Made by a program: the position numbers and the translations under genes. A stretch of DNA of 64,000 nt from NCBI RefSeq assembly GCF_017875955.1, contig NZ_JAGINK010000001.1, positions 4,432,501 to 4,496,500 of the forward strand, given 5' to 3'. The stretch is from Pseudomonas sp. BP8. GTDB taxonomy: Bacteria > Pseudomonadota > Gammaproteobacteria > Pseudomonadales > Pseudomonadaceae. This document shows, in pieces, positions 7,443-14,970 of this stretch. Under the pieces are notes generated by a model that searched no databases, had not been told where the DNA came from, and worked only from the letters and a program-made list of their open reading frames with translations. How positions within the stretch are numbered: position 1 is the stretch's first letter; every line of letters starts with the position of its first letter.

Positions 7443-8462
7443 TTAGCGCAAGCGGCCGAGTTTACTCCACAAACCCACCAGGGTGTTCTCGACCGCGCCG
7501 CTGGCAGCCATGCCAATACGCTGCTGCAGGCTCTTGCGCTCGGCAAAATGCAGATGGAACAGGTTGGCTTCGCGAGCGCGGGTGCTGAGGTACTCGTCAC
7601 TGGTGCCCAGTTCATCGACCAGGTTGCGGTTCAGGGCAGCGACACCCAGCCAGACCTCTCCGGTCGCCACTTCATCAATGTGCAGTTGCGGGCGATAGCG
7701 GCCGACAAAGTCCTTGAACAGCTGATGGGTGATGTCGAGGTCTTCCTGGAACTTCTCCCTGCCCTTCTCGGTATTTTCGCCAAACACGGTAAGGGTCCGC
7801 TTGTATTCGCCGGCAGTGAGCACTTCGAAGTCGATGTCGTGCTTTTTCAGCAGCCGGTTGATATTCGGCAATTGCGCCACCACGCCGATCGAGCCGAGCA
7901 CGGCAAACGGCGCACTGACGATCTTCTCGCCAATGCACGCCATCATGTAGCCGCCGCTGGCGGCGACCTTGTCGATGCACACCGTCAGCGGAATGCCCGC
8001 CTGGCGGATGCGCGCCAGCTGCGACGCAGCCAGGCCGTAGCTGTGTACCAGACCACCACCACTCTCCAGGCGCAGCACGACTTCATCGCGCGGGGTGGCA
8101 AGGGTCAGCAACGCAGTGATTTCGTGACGCAGGCTCTCGGTGGCCGACGCCTTGATATCACCATCGAAATCCAGCACGAAGACCCGGCCCTTCTCCTCGG
8201 CCTTGCTCTTCTTCAGTTGCTTGTCTGCCTTGGCCTGCTGCTTGCGCAGGGCCTTGAGCTGGGCCTTGTCGAGCAAGCCGGCTTCCAGGCGCTCGCGCAA
8301 TTCTTTGTAGGCATCGTTGAGGCGGGTGACCTGCAACTGCCCGCCAGGCTTGCGCCGACCTTTGCCACGCAAGCCGGCAATAGCCGAAAGCACCACCAGG
8401 ATAGCAATAACCAGGGTGGCGGTTTTAGCGAGAAAGCTTGCGTATTCAGCAAGAAACTCCAC
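7443..8462 (-). CDS. sohB: SohB-type inner-membrane protease (S49 family)
   Basis: This 339-residue protein has an N-terminal membrane helix (about 9-28), a charged Lys/Glu-rich linker, and an S49 signal-peptide-peptidase-A domain. The nucleophile S169 lies in KVAASGGYMM and the general base K221 in GEYKRT. Their 52-residue spacing matches E. coli SohB (S178/K230, from memory). The start is the GTG at 8462, preceded by AAGGAG, giving the conserved (M)EFLAEYASFLAK N-terminus. It is periplasm-facing or membrane-associated and probably degrades small or misfolded periplasmic peptides. It is transcribed away from the divergent histidine phosphatase gene. Confidence 0.92.
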   Translation of the reverse strand: MEFLAEYASFLAKTATLVIAILVVLSAIAGLRGKGRRKPGGQLQVTRLNDAYKELRERLEAGLLDKAQLKALRKQQAKADKQLKKSKAEEKGRVFVLDFDGDIKASATESLRHEITALLTLATPRDEVVLRLESGGGLVHSYGLAASQLARIRQAGIPLTVCIDKVAASGGYMMACIGEKIVSAPFAVLGSIGVVAQLPNINRLLKKHDIDFEVLTAGEYKRTLTVFGENTEKGREKFQEDLDITHQLFKDFVGRYRPQLHIDEVATGEVWLGVAALNRNLVDELGTSDEYLSTRAREANLFHLHFAERKSLQQRIGMAASGAVENTLVGLWSKLGRLR

Positions 8463-8660
8463 GTTGACTCCTTGATAGACCAGCGCCTGTGCGGCGCGTA
8501 ATTGATGCAAGCATACCGGTGCGCTCGGGGTGCTGCCAGCCGGGGAAAACGCTGGCAACACAGTTCAAACAAGCTTTTCAAACGCTTGTATGTTTTTTCG
8601 TTGACAGCCTCTCTGGCGCATCCTAACCTCCCAGCAACTTCCAGCAGGCCGGACAACCAC

Positions 8661-9371
8661 GTGGGCAGCATCTACCTGATCCGACATGGCCAAGCCTCAT
8701 TTGGTGCCGACGACTATGACGTGCTCTCACCGGTGGGGGTACGCCAGAGCCAGGCACTGGGTGATCACCTGGCCCGCCTCGGCCTGCGTCTTGATCGCTG
8801 CGTAGCTGGCGATCTGCGCCGCCAGCAAGACACCGCAAGGCTGGCCCTGGCGGCGATGAGCGCCAACGGCTGCCCGGTGCCCGCCGTCGAGACCGACCCG
8901 GCGTTCAACGAGTTCGATGCTGACGGGGTAATTCGCACGCTGTTGCCGAGCCTACTGCCGGATGAACCGGAGGCGCTGCACATCCTGCGCAATGCTGCAC
9001 AACATCGCAGTGAGTTCCAGCGCCTGTTCGCCTTGATGGTGCAACGCTGGTACGACGGCCAGCACCCGGACGATGGCCTGGAGAGCTGGGTGGCCTTCAC
9101 GTCGCGTATAGCAAGTGGCCTGCAGCGCATCCTTGCGGGTGCTGCAAGCGGCGACAATATCGCCATTTTTACCTCCGGCGGCGGTATCGCTGCCCTGCTC
9201 CACCTGGTAACACGGATTACCCCCAGCCAAGCGTTCACGCTTAACTGGCAGATTATCAACACGTCGCTCAGCCAGCTGAAGTTTCGCGGCAACGACGTGG
9301 CACTGGCTTCCTTCAACTGCCAAGCCCACGTGCAGCTGTTGAAGGCGCCGGAGCTCATCACCTATAGATGA
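8661..9371 (+). CDS. Histidine phosphatase (phosphoglycerate mutase-like)
   Basis: This 236-residue protein has the histidine phosphatase signature LIRHGQASF at the N-terminus. The catalytic His is in RHG, and further conserved residues lie in CVAGDLRRQQDTA and in SGGGIAALL near the C-terminus. The GTG at 8661 was chosen because it opens directly on the first strand. It is the first gene of a plus-strand group with an SCP2-domain protein, an acyl-CoA-associated phosphotransferase and an SDR. That context suggests a phosphate ester in lipid or hydroxyacyl metabolism rather than glycolysis (inference). Confidence 0.88.
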   Translation: MGSIYLIRHGQASFGADDYDVLSPVGVRQSQALGDHLARLGLRLDRCVAGDLRRQQDTARLALAAMSANGCPVPAVETDPAFNEFDADGVIRTLLPSLLPDEPEALHILRNAAQHRSEFQRLFALMVQRWYDGQHPDDGLESWVAFTSRIASGLQRILAGAASGDNIAIFTSGGGIAALLHLVTRITPSQAFTLNWQIINTSLSQLKFRGNDVALASFNCQAHVQLLKAPELITYR

Positions 9372-9425
9372 GCCCGGCTTGTTGTGTCCCTGCGGACGCG
9401 AATCTTACTTAACAAGGAATACGCC

Positions 9426-9743
9426 ATGAGCGATGTAGCTAAAGCCGTCGAAGCGATGAAAGCAAAGTTCGATCCCGCCGCCGCCGCCGGCCTGGACCTG
9501 GTGTTCGGCTTCAACATCACTGACGAAGACAAACATTTTGCCCTGATCGTCAAGGACGGCACCTGCGAGCTGCAAGAAGGCGAGAACCCAGACGCCAACT
9601 GCACCCTGGTGCTCGACAGCGAGACCCTCAAAGGCATCGTCACCGGCGAAACCGACGGCATGCAGGCGTTCATGGGCGGCAAGCTGCGCGTCGAAGGCGA
9701 CATGATGCTGTCGATGAAGCTCAGCGAGCTGTTCCCGGGCTAA
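9426..9743 (+). CDS. SCP2 sterol-binding domain protein
   Basis: The 105-residue protein is a single SCP2 domain, recognised from the FNITDEDKHFALIVKDG strand pattern, the ETLKGIVTGETDGMQAFMGGKL core and the MMLSMKLSELFP end. SCP2 domains bind lipids or fatty acyl-CoA in a hydrophobic tunnel. It starts 54 bp after the phosphatase gene and is followed by a strong terminator, so it likely ends that two-gene unit. Probably cytoplasmic. Confidence 0.92.
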   Translation: MSDVAKAVEAMKAKFDPAAAAGLDLVFGFNITDEDKHFALIVKDGTCELQEGENPDANCTLVLDSETLKGIVTGETDGMQAFMGGKLRVEGDMMLSMKLSELFPG

Positions 9744-9764
9744 GGTTCGGCAACCGCCAGTGAC

Positions 9765-9802
9765 AAAAAAACCGAAGCCTCTAGGGGCTTCGGTTTTTTT
9801 TT
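9765..9802 (+). terminator. Intrinsic terminator after SCP2 gene
   Basis: ACCGAAGCC pairs with GGCTTCGGT across a short loop, with a long T-run downstream. Confidence 0.92.
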
Positions 9803-9966
9803 TGCCCGCAGCGCCTGCACCGGATTTACCGGCTTCAGGCCGCGCCATCAGGCGCGGTGATCAGCCTGCAACACGCGCACCTATATCAAGCTTGGCACGC
9901 TTGTACCACTACGGAAGGCCAATTAGATTAGCCAATAATCCTCGAAGTCGAGAATAAGGATAACGC

Positions 9967-11034
9967 ATGACGCTCACCGACCAGTCCACCCAGGTACGCC
10001 CCGGCGAAGAACTTGATGCGGCCGTCATCGATCGCTACCTAAAGGCCCACATAACAGGGCTTGAAGGGACACCGGCCATCAGTCAATTTCCGGGCGGCGC
10101 CTCCAACCTCACCTACCTGGTCGGTTATGCAAACCGCGAGTTCGTCCTGCGGCGCCCGCCGTTCGGTGACAAAGCCAAGTCTGCGCACGACATGGGCCGT
10201 GAGTTTCGCATCCTCAACCAGCTCAACGACGGCTTCCCCTACTGCCCCAAGGCCTACGTGCACTGCACCGACGCGTCGCTGATCGGCGGCGAGTTCTATG
10301 TGATGGACCGGGTCAAGGGGATCATCCTGCGCTCGGACCTGCCGCCCGAGCTAGGCCTTGACGCTGCTCGCACCGAGGCCTTGTGCAAGAGCTTCATCGA
10401 CCGCTTGGTCGAGTTGCACCAGGTCGATTACGACGCCTGCGGCCTGGCCGACCTGGGCAAGCCACAGGGCTACGTGCAGCGCCAGATCGAAGGCTGGACC
10501 AGCCGTTATGAAAAAGCCCTGACCGACGACGCGCCGCGCTGGCAGCAGGTGATCGCTTGGCTGCACGAGAAGATGCCCGCCGACCACCCGCGCCCGGCCA
10601 TCGTGCACAACGACTATCGTTTCGACAACGTCATCCTCGACGCCGCCAACCCGATGCGCATCATCGGCGTGCTGGATTGGGAAATGACCACGATTGGTGA
10701 CCCCCTGATGGACCTGGGCAACAGCCTGGCCTACTGGATCGAAGCCGGCGACCCGGCGCCCATGCAACTGATGCGCCGCCAACCCAGCAATGCCCCGGGC
10801 ATGCTCAGCCGGCGGGCGTTCGTTGACTACTATGCAGAACGCGCTGGCATCGTCATCGACAACTTCGACTTCTACTATTGCTACGGCCTGTTCCGCCTGG
10901 CCGGGATCGTGCAGCAGATCTACTACCGTTTCCACCACGGCCAGACCCAGGACAAACGCTTCGCGCAGTTCATTCAGATGAACCGGCTGCTGGAACAGAT
11001 GGCCCTGCAGGTGATCGGCAAGTCCGCACTCTGA
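9967..11034 (+). CDS. Phosphotransferase of the ACAD10/LvaA type
   Basis: This 355-residue protein has the aminoglycoside-phosphotransferase/choline-kinase fold. The catalytic loop is IVHNDYRFDNV, the metal-binding segment VLDWEMTTIGDP, and the N-terminal nucleotide loop FPGGASNLTY. Related proteins (ACAD10/11 N-terminal domains, P. putida LvaA) phosphorylate hydroxyacyl-CoA so that the hydroxyl can be removed and the chain sent to beta-oxidation. Real aminoglycoside resistance is unlikely. An SDR gene follows after 23 bp, probably on the same transcript. The substrate is not visible from sequence. Confidence 0.85.
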   Translation: MTLTDQSTQVRPGEELDAAVIDRYLKAHITGLEGTPAISQFPGGASNLTYLVGYANREFVLRRPPFGDKAKSAHDMGREFRILNQLNDGFPYCPKAYVHCTDASLIGGEFYVMDRVKGIILRSDLPPELGLDAARTEALCKSFIDRLVELHQVDYDACGLADLGKPQGYVQRQIEGWTSRYEKALTDDAPRWQQVIAWLHEKMPADHPRPAIVHNDYRFDNVILDAANPMRIIGVLDWEMTTIGDPLMDLGNSLAYWIEAGDPAPMQLMRRQPSNAPGMLSRRAFVDYYAERAGIVIDNFDFYYCYGLFRLAGIVQQIYYRFHHGQTQDKRFAQFIQMNRLLEQMALQVIGKSAL

Positions 11035-11057
11035 CGACAGACAACAAGGAAAACAGC

Positions 11058-11825
11058 ATGTCCAAGACGCAACTGTTCGACCTCGACGGCAAGATCGCCT
11101 TCGTCTCCGGCGCCAGCCGCGGTATTGGCGAAGCCATTGCCCACCTGCTGGCCCAGCAAGGTGCGCACGTGATCGTCTCCAGCCGCAAGCTCGAAGGCTG
11201 CCAGCACGTGGCCGATGCGATCATCGCCGCCGGCGGCAAGGCCACGGCAATGGCGTGTCACATTGGCGAGCTGGAGCAGATCCAGCAGGTATTCGCCGAC
11301 ATCCGCGAACAGTTCGGCCGGCTCGACATCCTGGTCAACAACGCCGCCACCAACCCGCAGTTCTGCAACGTGCTGGACACCGATCCTGGTGCTTTCCAGA
11401 AGACCGTCGACGTCAATATCCGCGGCTACTTCTTCATGTCGGTCGAGGCCGGCAAGCTGATGCGCGAGAACGGCGCGGGCAGCATCATCAACGTGGCGTC
11501 GATCAATGGCGTGTCGCCTGGGCTGTTCCAGGGGGTCTACTCGATGACCAAGGCGGCCGTGATCAACATGACCAAGGTGTTTGCCAAGGAATGCGCCCAG
11601 TTCGGTATCCGCTGCAACGCCTTGCTGCCGGGGTTGACCGACACCAAGTTCGCTTCGGCACTGGTGAAGAACGACAGCATCCTTACTGCAGCCCTGCAGC
11701 AGATCCCGCTCAAGCGTGTCGCCGCGCCGAGCGAGATGGCCGGCGCAGTGCTGTACCTGGCCAGTGAGGCGTCCAGCTACACCACCGGCACGGCGCTCAA
11801 CGTCGACGGCGGTTTCCTGTCCTGA
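11058..11825 (+). CDS. Short-chain dehydrogenase/reductase
   Basis: This classical SDR of 255 residues has the cofactor motif SGASRGIG, the NNAAT motif, the catalytic serine in VASING and the catalytic YSMTK. An AAGGA site precedes the ATG at 11058. The C-terminal DGGFL ending is typical of FabG-like enzymes. Its neighbour is the hydroxyacyl-CoA type phosphotransferase, so an alcohol or 3-hydroxyacyl substrate is plausible. S-R-K in SSRKLEG after the second strand suggests NADP(H) preference (inference). Confidence 0.9.
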   Translation: MSKTQLFDLDGKIAFVSGASRGIGEAIAHLLAQQGAHVIVSSRKLEGCQHVADAIIAAGGKATAMACHIGELEQIQQVFADIREQFGRLDILVNNAATNPQFCNVLDTDPGAFQKTVDVNIRGYFFMSVEAGKLMRENGAGSIINVASINGVSPGLFQGVYSMTKAAVINMTKVFAKECAQFGIRCNALLPGLTDTKFASALVKNDSILTAALQQIPLKRVAAPSEMAGAVLYLASEASSYTTGTALNVDGGFLS

Positions 11826-11862
11826 TAAGGGGCTTGGAATTGCGCATGATTTGAGACTTTTG

Positions 11863-11982
11863 GGGCTGCTTTGCAGCCCTTTCGCGACACAAGGCCGCTC
11901 CCACAGGATCCTGCTAACTCAATGATTTAGCGTTAGTTCCATGAGAGAGGCCTTATGTCGCGAAAGGGGCGTGCAGCGCCCC
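11863..11982. repeat. Class II REP pair
   Basis: Two inverted copies of a second REP type (TTTCGCGACACAAGGCC facing GGCCTTATGTCGCGAAA), with GGGGCTGC and GCAGCGCCCC outer dyads. The spacer holds GCTAACTCAATGATTTAGCG, which recurs at 54510-54656. Confidence 0.85.
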
Positions 11983-12003
11983 AGCGCTGCTGAAAGCCTA
12001 GCG

Positions 12004-12354
12004 TTACAAGCAGGTCGCCGCGGCCGCCCGCCGGCGCAGGGCCGGAGTGTCGGCTTTTTGCGCGTAGTAGTCGACGCGAGTCCCGCCGGCATCAGGATAG
12101 ATGTCGGCGAAAGACTCGGCCTCGCGGGTGTACACGGTAAAACCACCCTGCGCGCGCGGCTGCAGGTAACCACTGGCGTCGTCGCCGAACACTGCTTCTT
12201 CCTGCCAGCTGAACTGGATGCATTCGGCAACCCGCTGAGGAGCCTTGTGCGACGCCAGCTGCGCGGTCGGCGCGCCGCTGCGTGCGGCGTCCATGGTCGA
12301 TGACGCACAGCCGATCAGCATCAGCGCTGCGGCCACCGGCAGAATTGCTCGCAT
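12004..12354 (-). CDS. Putative lipoprotein, unknown function
   Basis: The 116-residue precursor starts MRAILPVAAALMLIGCASS. The LIGC lipobox implies lipidation of the Cys and sorting to the outer membrane, since Ala-Ser follows. The mature protein has two more Cys (AECIQF and the C-terminal ATCL). A longer frame upstream was rejected because the lipoprotein signal must be N-terminal. Function unknown. Confidence 0.82.
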   Translation of the reverse strand: MRAILPVAAALMLIGCASSTMDAARSGAPTAQLASHKAPQRVAECIQFSWQEEAVFGDDASGYLQPRAQGGFTVYTREAESFADIYPDAGGTRVDYYAQKADTPALRRRAAAATCL

Positions 12355-12470
12355 GTTCGATCCTCGGGGCAAAAAAGAACGCGACTCTAGCACTGCTCGC
12401 CATCGCGAGTGAATTGTCGGACGCTGCCTGTTGTCGCAGATAGGTAAGCATTGCCATTAGGAGATCGCGC

Positions 12471-12776
12471 ATGAAACTGCGTCCACTGCTGTCTGCCCTG
12501 TTGTTCACCGCCACCCTGCCCTGCCTGCCGCTGGTAGCCAACGCGGCGCAAAGCACCGAGGAGAGCATCACCGCCCCGGAAACCCACAACCGCGAACTCC
12601 AGGTTGGCGACAAAGCCCCCGACCAATACAAGCGTGATGATGCGGCAATAAGCGACTGGAAAGCCAAAGGCCTGCCCGCCCCGGAAAAAGAAAGCCATTG
12701 GGTAAAAATGGGCGATCACTACGTATTGGTGCAGACCACCAACGGCGTGGTCCTGGCGATCCATTCCGGCTCCTGA
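12471..12776 (+). CDS. RcnB-like periplasmic protein
   Basis: The 101-residue precursor has a signal peptide (about 25 residues, ending VANAA). The C-terminal half, with DAAISDWKAKGLPAPE, HWVKMGDHYVLV and GVVLAI, fits the RcnB/DUF1236-type fold found in periplasmic nickel/cobalt homeostasis proteins. A good AGGAGA ribosome-binding site precedes the ATG. No metal efflux gene lies nearby, so a role in metal homeostasis rests on family alone. Confidence 0.75.
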   Translation: MKLRPLLSALLFTATLPCLPLVANAAQSTEESITAPETHNRELQVGDKAPDQYKRDDAAISDWKAKGLPAPEKESHWVKMGDHYVLVQTTNGVVLAIHSGS

Positions 12777-12777
12777 T

Positions 12778-13965
12778 CTAACAGGCCAGAGGCTCGGGCG
12801 CCATGTGCACGGCATTGCGCCCACCCGCCTTGGCCTGGTAAAGCGCCGCATCCGCCTGGCCAAGGAGGCTTGCGGCGCTGTCTTCCAGGCTCGGCACGCC
12901 GCACCACAAGCCCACACTGAAGCGCAGCTCGATCACATCGCCGGCGAACCGCGCCGGGCTTTGCGCAATAGCCTCTCGCAAGCCCTGCAGCGCACTCATG
13001 GCGCCGTCGCGATCCGTTTGCGGCAACAGCAAGAGAAACTCTTCGCCGCCATAACGCCCGAGGCTGTCTCCTGATCGCAAGCGCTGCTGCAACTGCCGCA
13101 CGCAGTGGCACAAGACCTCGTCACCGGCCAAGTGGCCATGCAGGTCATTGATCCGCTTGAAGTGGTCGATATCGATCATCGCTACCGCCAGGCTGCTTTG
13201 CTCGCTTCGCCCGCGCTGCAGCTCTGCTGCGAAGCGTTCGAGTATCGCCCGACGGTTGTAGGTGCCAGTCAGCACATCGCGCAGGGCCAAGTGCTGCAAG
13301 CGCGACTCGCTGCGCTCCTTGGCCATCAGCACCAGCCCCATGAAGTACATCATCACCGTCGCCGTACCAATCGCGACCGAGACCGTCTGTTTCAGATTGC
13401 TGGTGTCATAGCGCATGTCACTTGCATCACCCATCACCACCGCGACTGCGCGCATGCCCAGGCCGACCAGGCTGATCAGCGAACCGATCACCAGCAGCAG
13501 GTGCGCCCGCCCTGGCCGCTCGACGGGGCGCCAGGCCCAGCCCAGCAACAGCGAACACTGCAACATCAACACCAGGGTGGCCAGCAACATGCGTGGCTCG
13601 AGGGTGTCGAGCAGCAGCATCAGCCCTACCAGCAGGCACACCGGCACGATGAACAGGGAGTGCCACGGCACACGCTGCTCACGCACGCGAAACAAGCTTG
13701 CCGAATAGAACGCCAAGGCCAGTGACAGCAGGCTGTTGCCCACGCCATAACTGAGCCACAGCGGCGCTTGCGCGTAAAGCGTGTAACTGACATAGGCCAA
13801 GGCATGTGCGAGCAATCCGCACCCGGTCAGGAGCAAATTGTCATGACGGTTGAGTCGACCTACCAGCAGCAGGCAAAAGGCAAGGATGGTCGCGACCAGC
13901 GCAACGGCGGCGAACAGCGTAGGCGTATGGGCAATCATCAGTGTCACCGTGTGGCAGTTGGCCAT
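12778..13965 (-). CDS. Membrane diguanylate cyclase (GGDEF), I-site intact
   Basis: This 395-residue protein has about six to seven N-terminal membrane helices (residues 10-215) and a C-terminal GGDEF domain. The active-site motif is RYGGEEF. An RxxD inhibitory site (RSGD) sits at the standard spacing before it, so c-di-GMP product inhibition is likely. The DVLTGTYNRRA and DIDHFKRIND motifs are intact, so it should make c-di-GMP. The start could instead be the Met at residue 10 (MIAHTP). It is convergent with the RcnB-like gene, with 1 bp between them. Confidence 0.9.
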   Translation of the reverse strand: MANCHTVTLMIAHTPTLFAAVALVATILAFCLLLVGRLNRHDNLLLTGCGLLAHALAYVSYTLYAQAPLWLSYGVGNSLLSLALAFYSASLFRVREQRVPWHSLFIVPVCLLVGLMLLLDTLEPRMLLATLVLMLQCSLLLGWAWRPVERPGRAHLLLVIGSLISLVGLGMRAVAVVMGDASDMRYDTSNLKQTVSVAIGTATVMMYFMGLVLMAKERSESRLQHLALRDVLTGTYNRRAILERFAAELQRGRSEQSSLAVAMIDIDHFKRINDLHGHLAGDEVLCHCVRQLQQRLRSGDSLGRYGGEEFLLLLPQTDRDGAMSALQGLREAIAQSPARFAGDVIELRFSVGLWCGVPSLEDSAASLLGQADAALYQAKAGGRNAVHMAPEPLAC

Positions 13966-14158
13966 CTTTGCTGCGGCCTGGCGACAAGTCTAGGCCTCGG
14001 CGCGCAGCCCGGCCATGACCGAGCGAGCCAGACCAGCAGCCGCCAGGCGCCAAAGGCTCGCCCGGGATGAAAAAAATTCTACCGCTGGAGAAACCAAATG
14101 GATCGAACCCGGTCTGATCAGTTACCCAGTAAACCTTTGCGGATCAAGGACCTATATC

Positions 14159-14341
14159 GTGTTCATTCGCCTTGCAAGCCTCCCTTTGATTGCCGCCATG
14201 CTGCTCGCGGCCGGCTGCCACAGCCACCACTACCATGACGATGATGGTGGCTACCGCGACCGCGACCGAGGTCACGGCCATCACCACCGTGGCGACCGCG
14301 ACAACGATGATCGCCGCGACCGTGACCGCAGCTACCGCTAA
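14159..14341 (+). CDS. Small His/Asp/Arg-rich lipoprotein
   Basis: The 60-residue precursor starts at a GTG (14159) with AAGGA 9-12 nt upstream. Its signal ends in the lipobox LLAAGC. The mature peptide is only about 40 residues and almost entirely His, Asp, Arg and Gly (HSHHYHDDDGG, then alternating RDRD/HHH repeats). It is likely an envelope lipoprotein; the His/Asp runs could bind metal (inference). It is followed 77 bp later by a glycine-zipper protein. Confidence 0.7.
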   Translation: MFIRLASLPLIAAMLLAAGCHSHHYHDDDGGYRDRDRGHGHHHRGDRDNDDRRDRDRSYR

Positions 14342-14418
14342 AGCGTCTTCCCAACCCTGATGTGCCGCGCCTCCTGCGGCCTCCCTCTACTTTGATGATT
14401 CCTTCGAGGTTCATGATC

Positions 14419-14811
14419 ATGCGTCTGACTCTGCCTTCCCTTGCTCTGGGCCTGCTGCTGTGCCAAGGCGCTTTTGCCGGTGACGGCACTGCCGCCATTG
14501 GCGGCGGCCTGGGTGGTGCGCTGGGCAACGTTGTCGGCCAGCAGATGGGCGGCAGCACCGGTGCCGCGATAGGCGCTGGCCTGGGTGGCGCTGCAGGCAG
14601 TGCGGTCGGTGCACGCAAGGGCAACCGCACCGAGGCGGCACTGGGTGGCGGCCTGGGTTCGGCCGGCGGCTCGTTGCTGGGCGGCAAGCTCGGCGGTTCG
14701 ACCGGTTCCACCGTCGGCGCTGGCCTTGGCGGTGCAGCCGGCGGTGCCATCGGCAACCACCTGGGCGACGGCGGCAAGAGCAAGAAACACAAGCGCCGTC
14801 ATCGTCACTGA
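14419..14811 (+). CDS. Glycine-zipper envelope protein
   Basis: This 130-residue precursor has a signal peptide (to about residue 20, GAFA). The mature part is built of repeated Gly/Ala-rich segments such as GGGLGGALG, GAAIGAGLGGAAG and GAGLGGAAGGAIG, and ends in a basic KKHKRRHRH tail. Glycine zippers of this kind pack as membrane-spanning hairpins. ATG 14419 is preferred over 14413 because GAGG lies 9 nt upstream. An outer- or inner-membrane location and function remain open. Confidence 0.78.
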   Translation: MRLTLPSLALGLLLCQGAFAGDGTAAIGGGLGGALGNVVGQQMGGSTGAAIGAGLGGAAGSAVGARKGNRTEAALGGGLGSAGGSLLGGKLGGSTGSTVGAGLGGAAGGAIGNHLGDGGKSKKHKRRHRH

Positions 14812-14970
14812 TGATTGCTGTGTCAGTGCGTGCCATGCAAACAGGCCCGCACTGACACAAAACACCGCTGCAAACACTGCAACACATCAACACCTGCTTC
14901 ACTCTGCAATGGCACACTGACTGCTACTGTCTTTAACGTGCCCCCTTGAGTGAAGGATCACCCCCTCCCC

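Noticed and set aside
9967..11034. Aminoglycoside resistance gene
   Set aside because: Fold is shared, but length, motifs and the SDR/SCP2 neighbours fit the acyl-CoA-associated phosphotransferase branch.
14163..14877. Ala/Pro-rich minus-strand frames opposite the lipoprotein and glycine-zipper genes
   Set aside because: Mirror of low-complexity coding DNA; the plus-strand genes have signal peptides and ribosome-binding sites.
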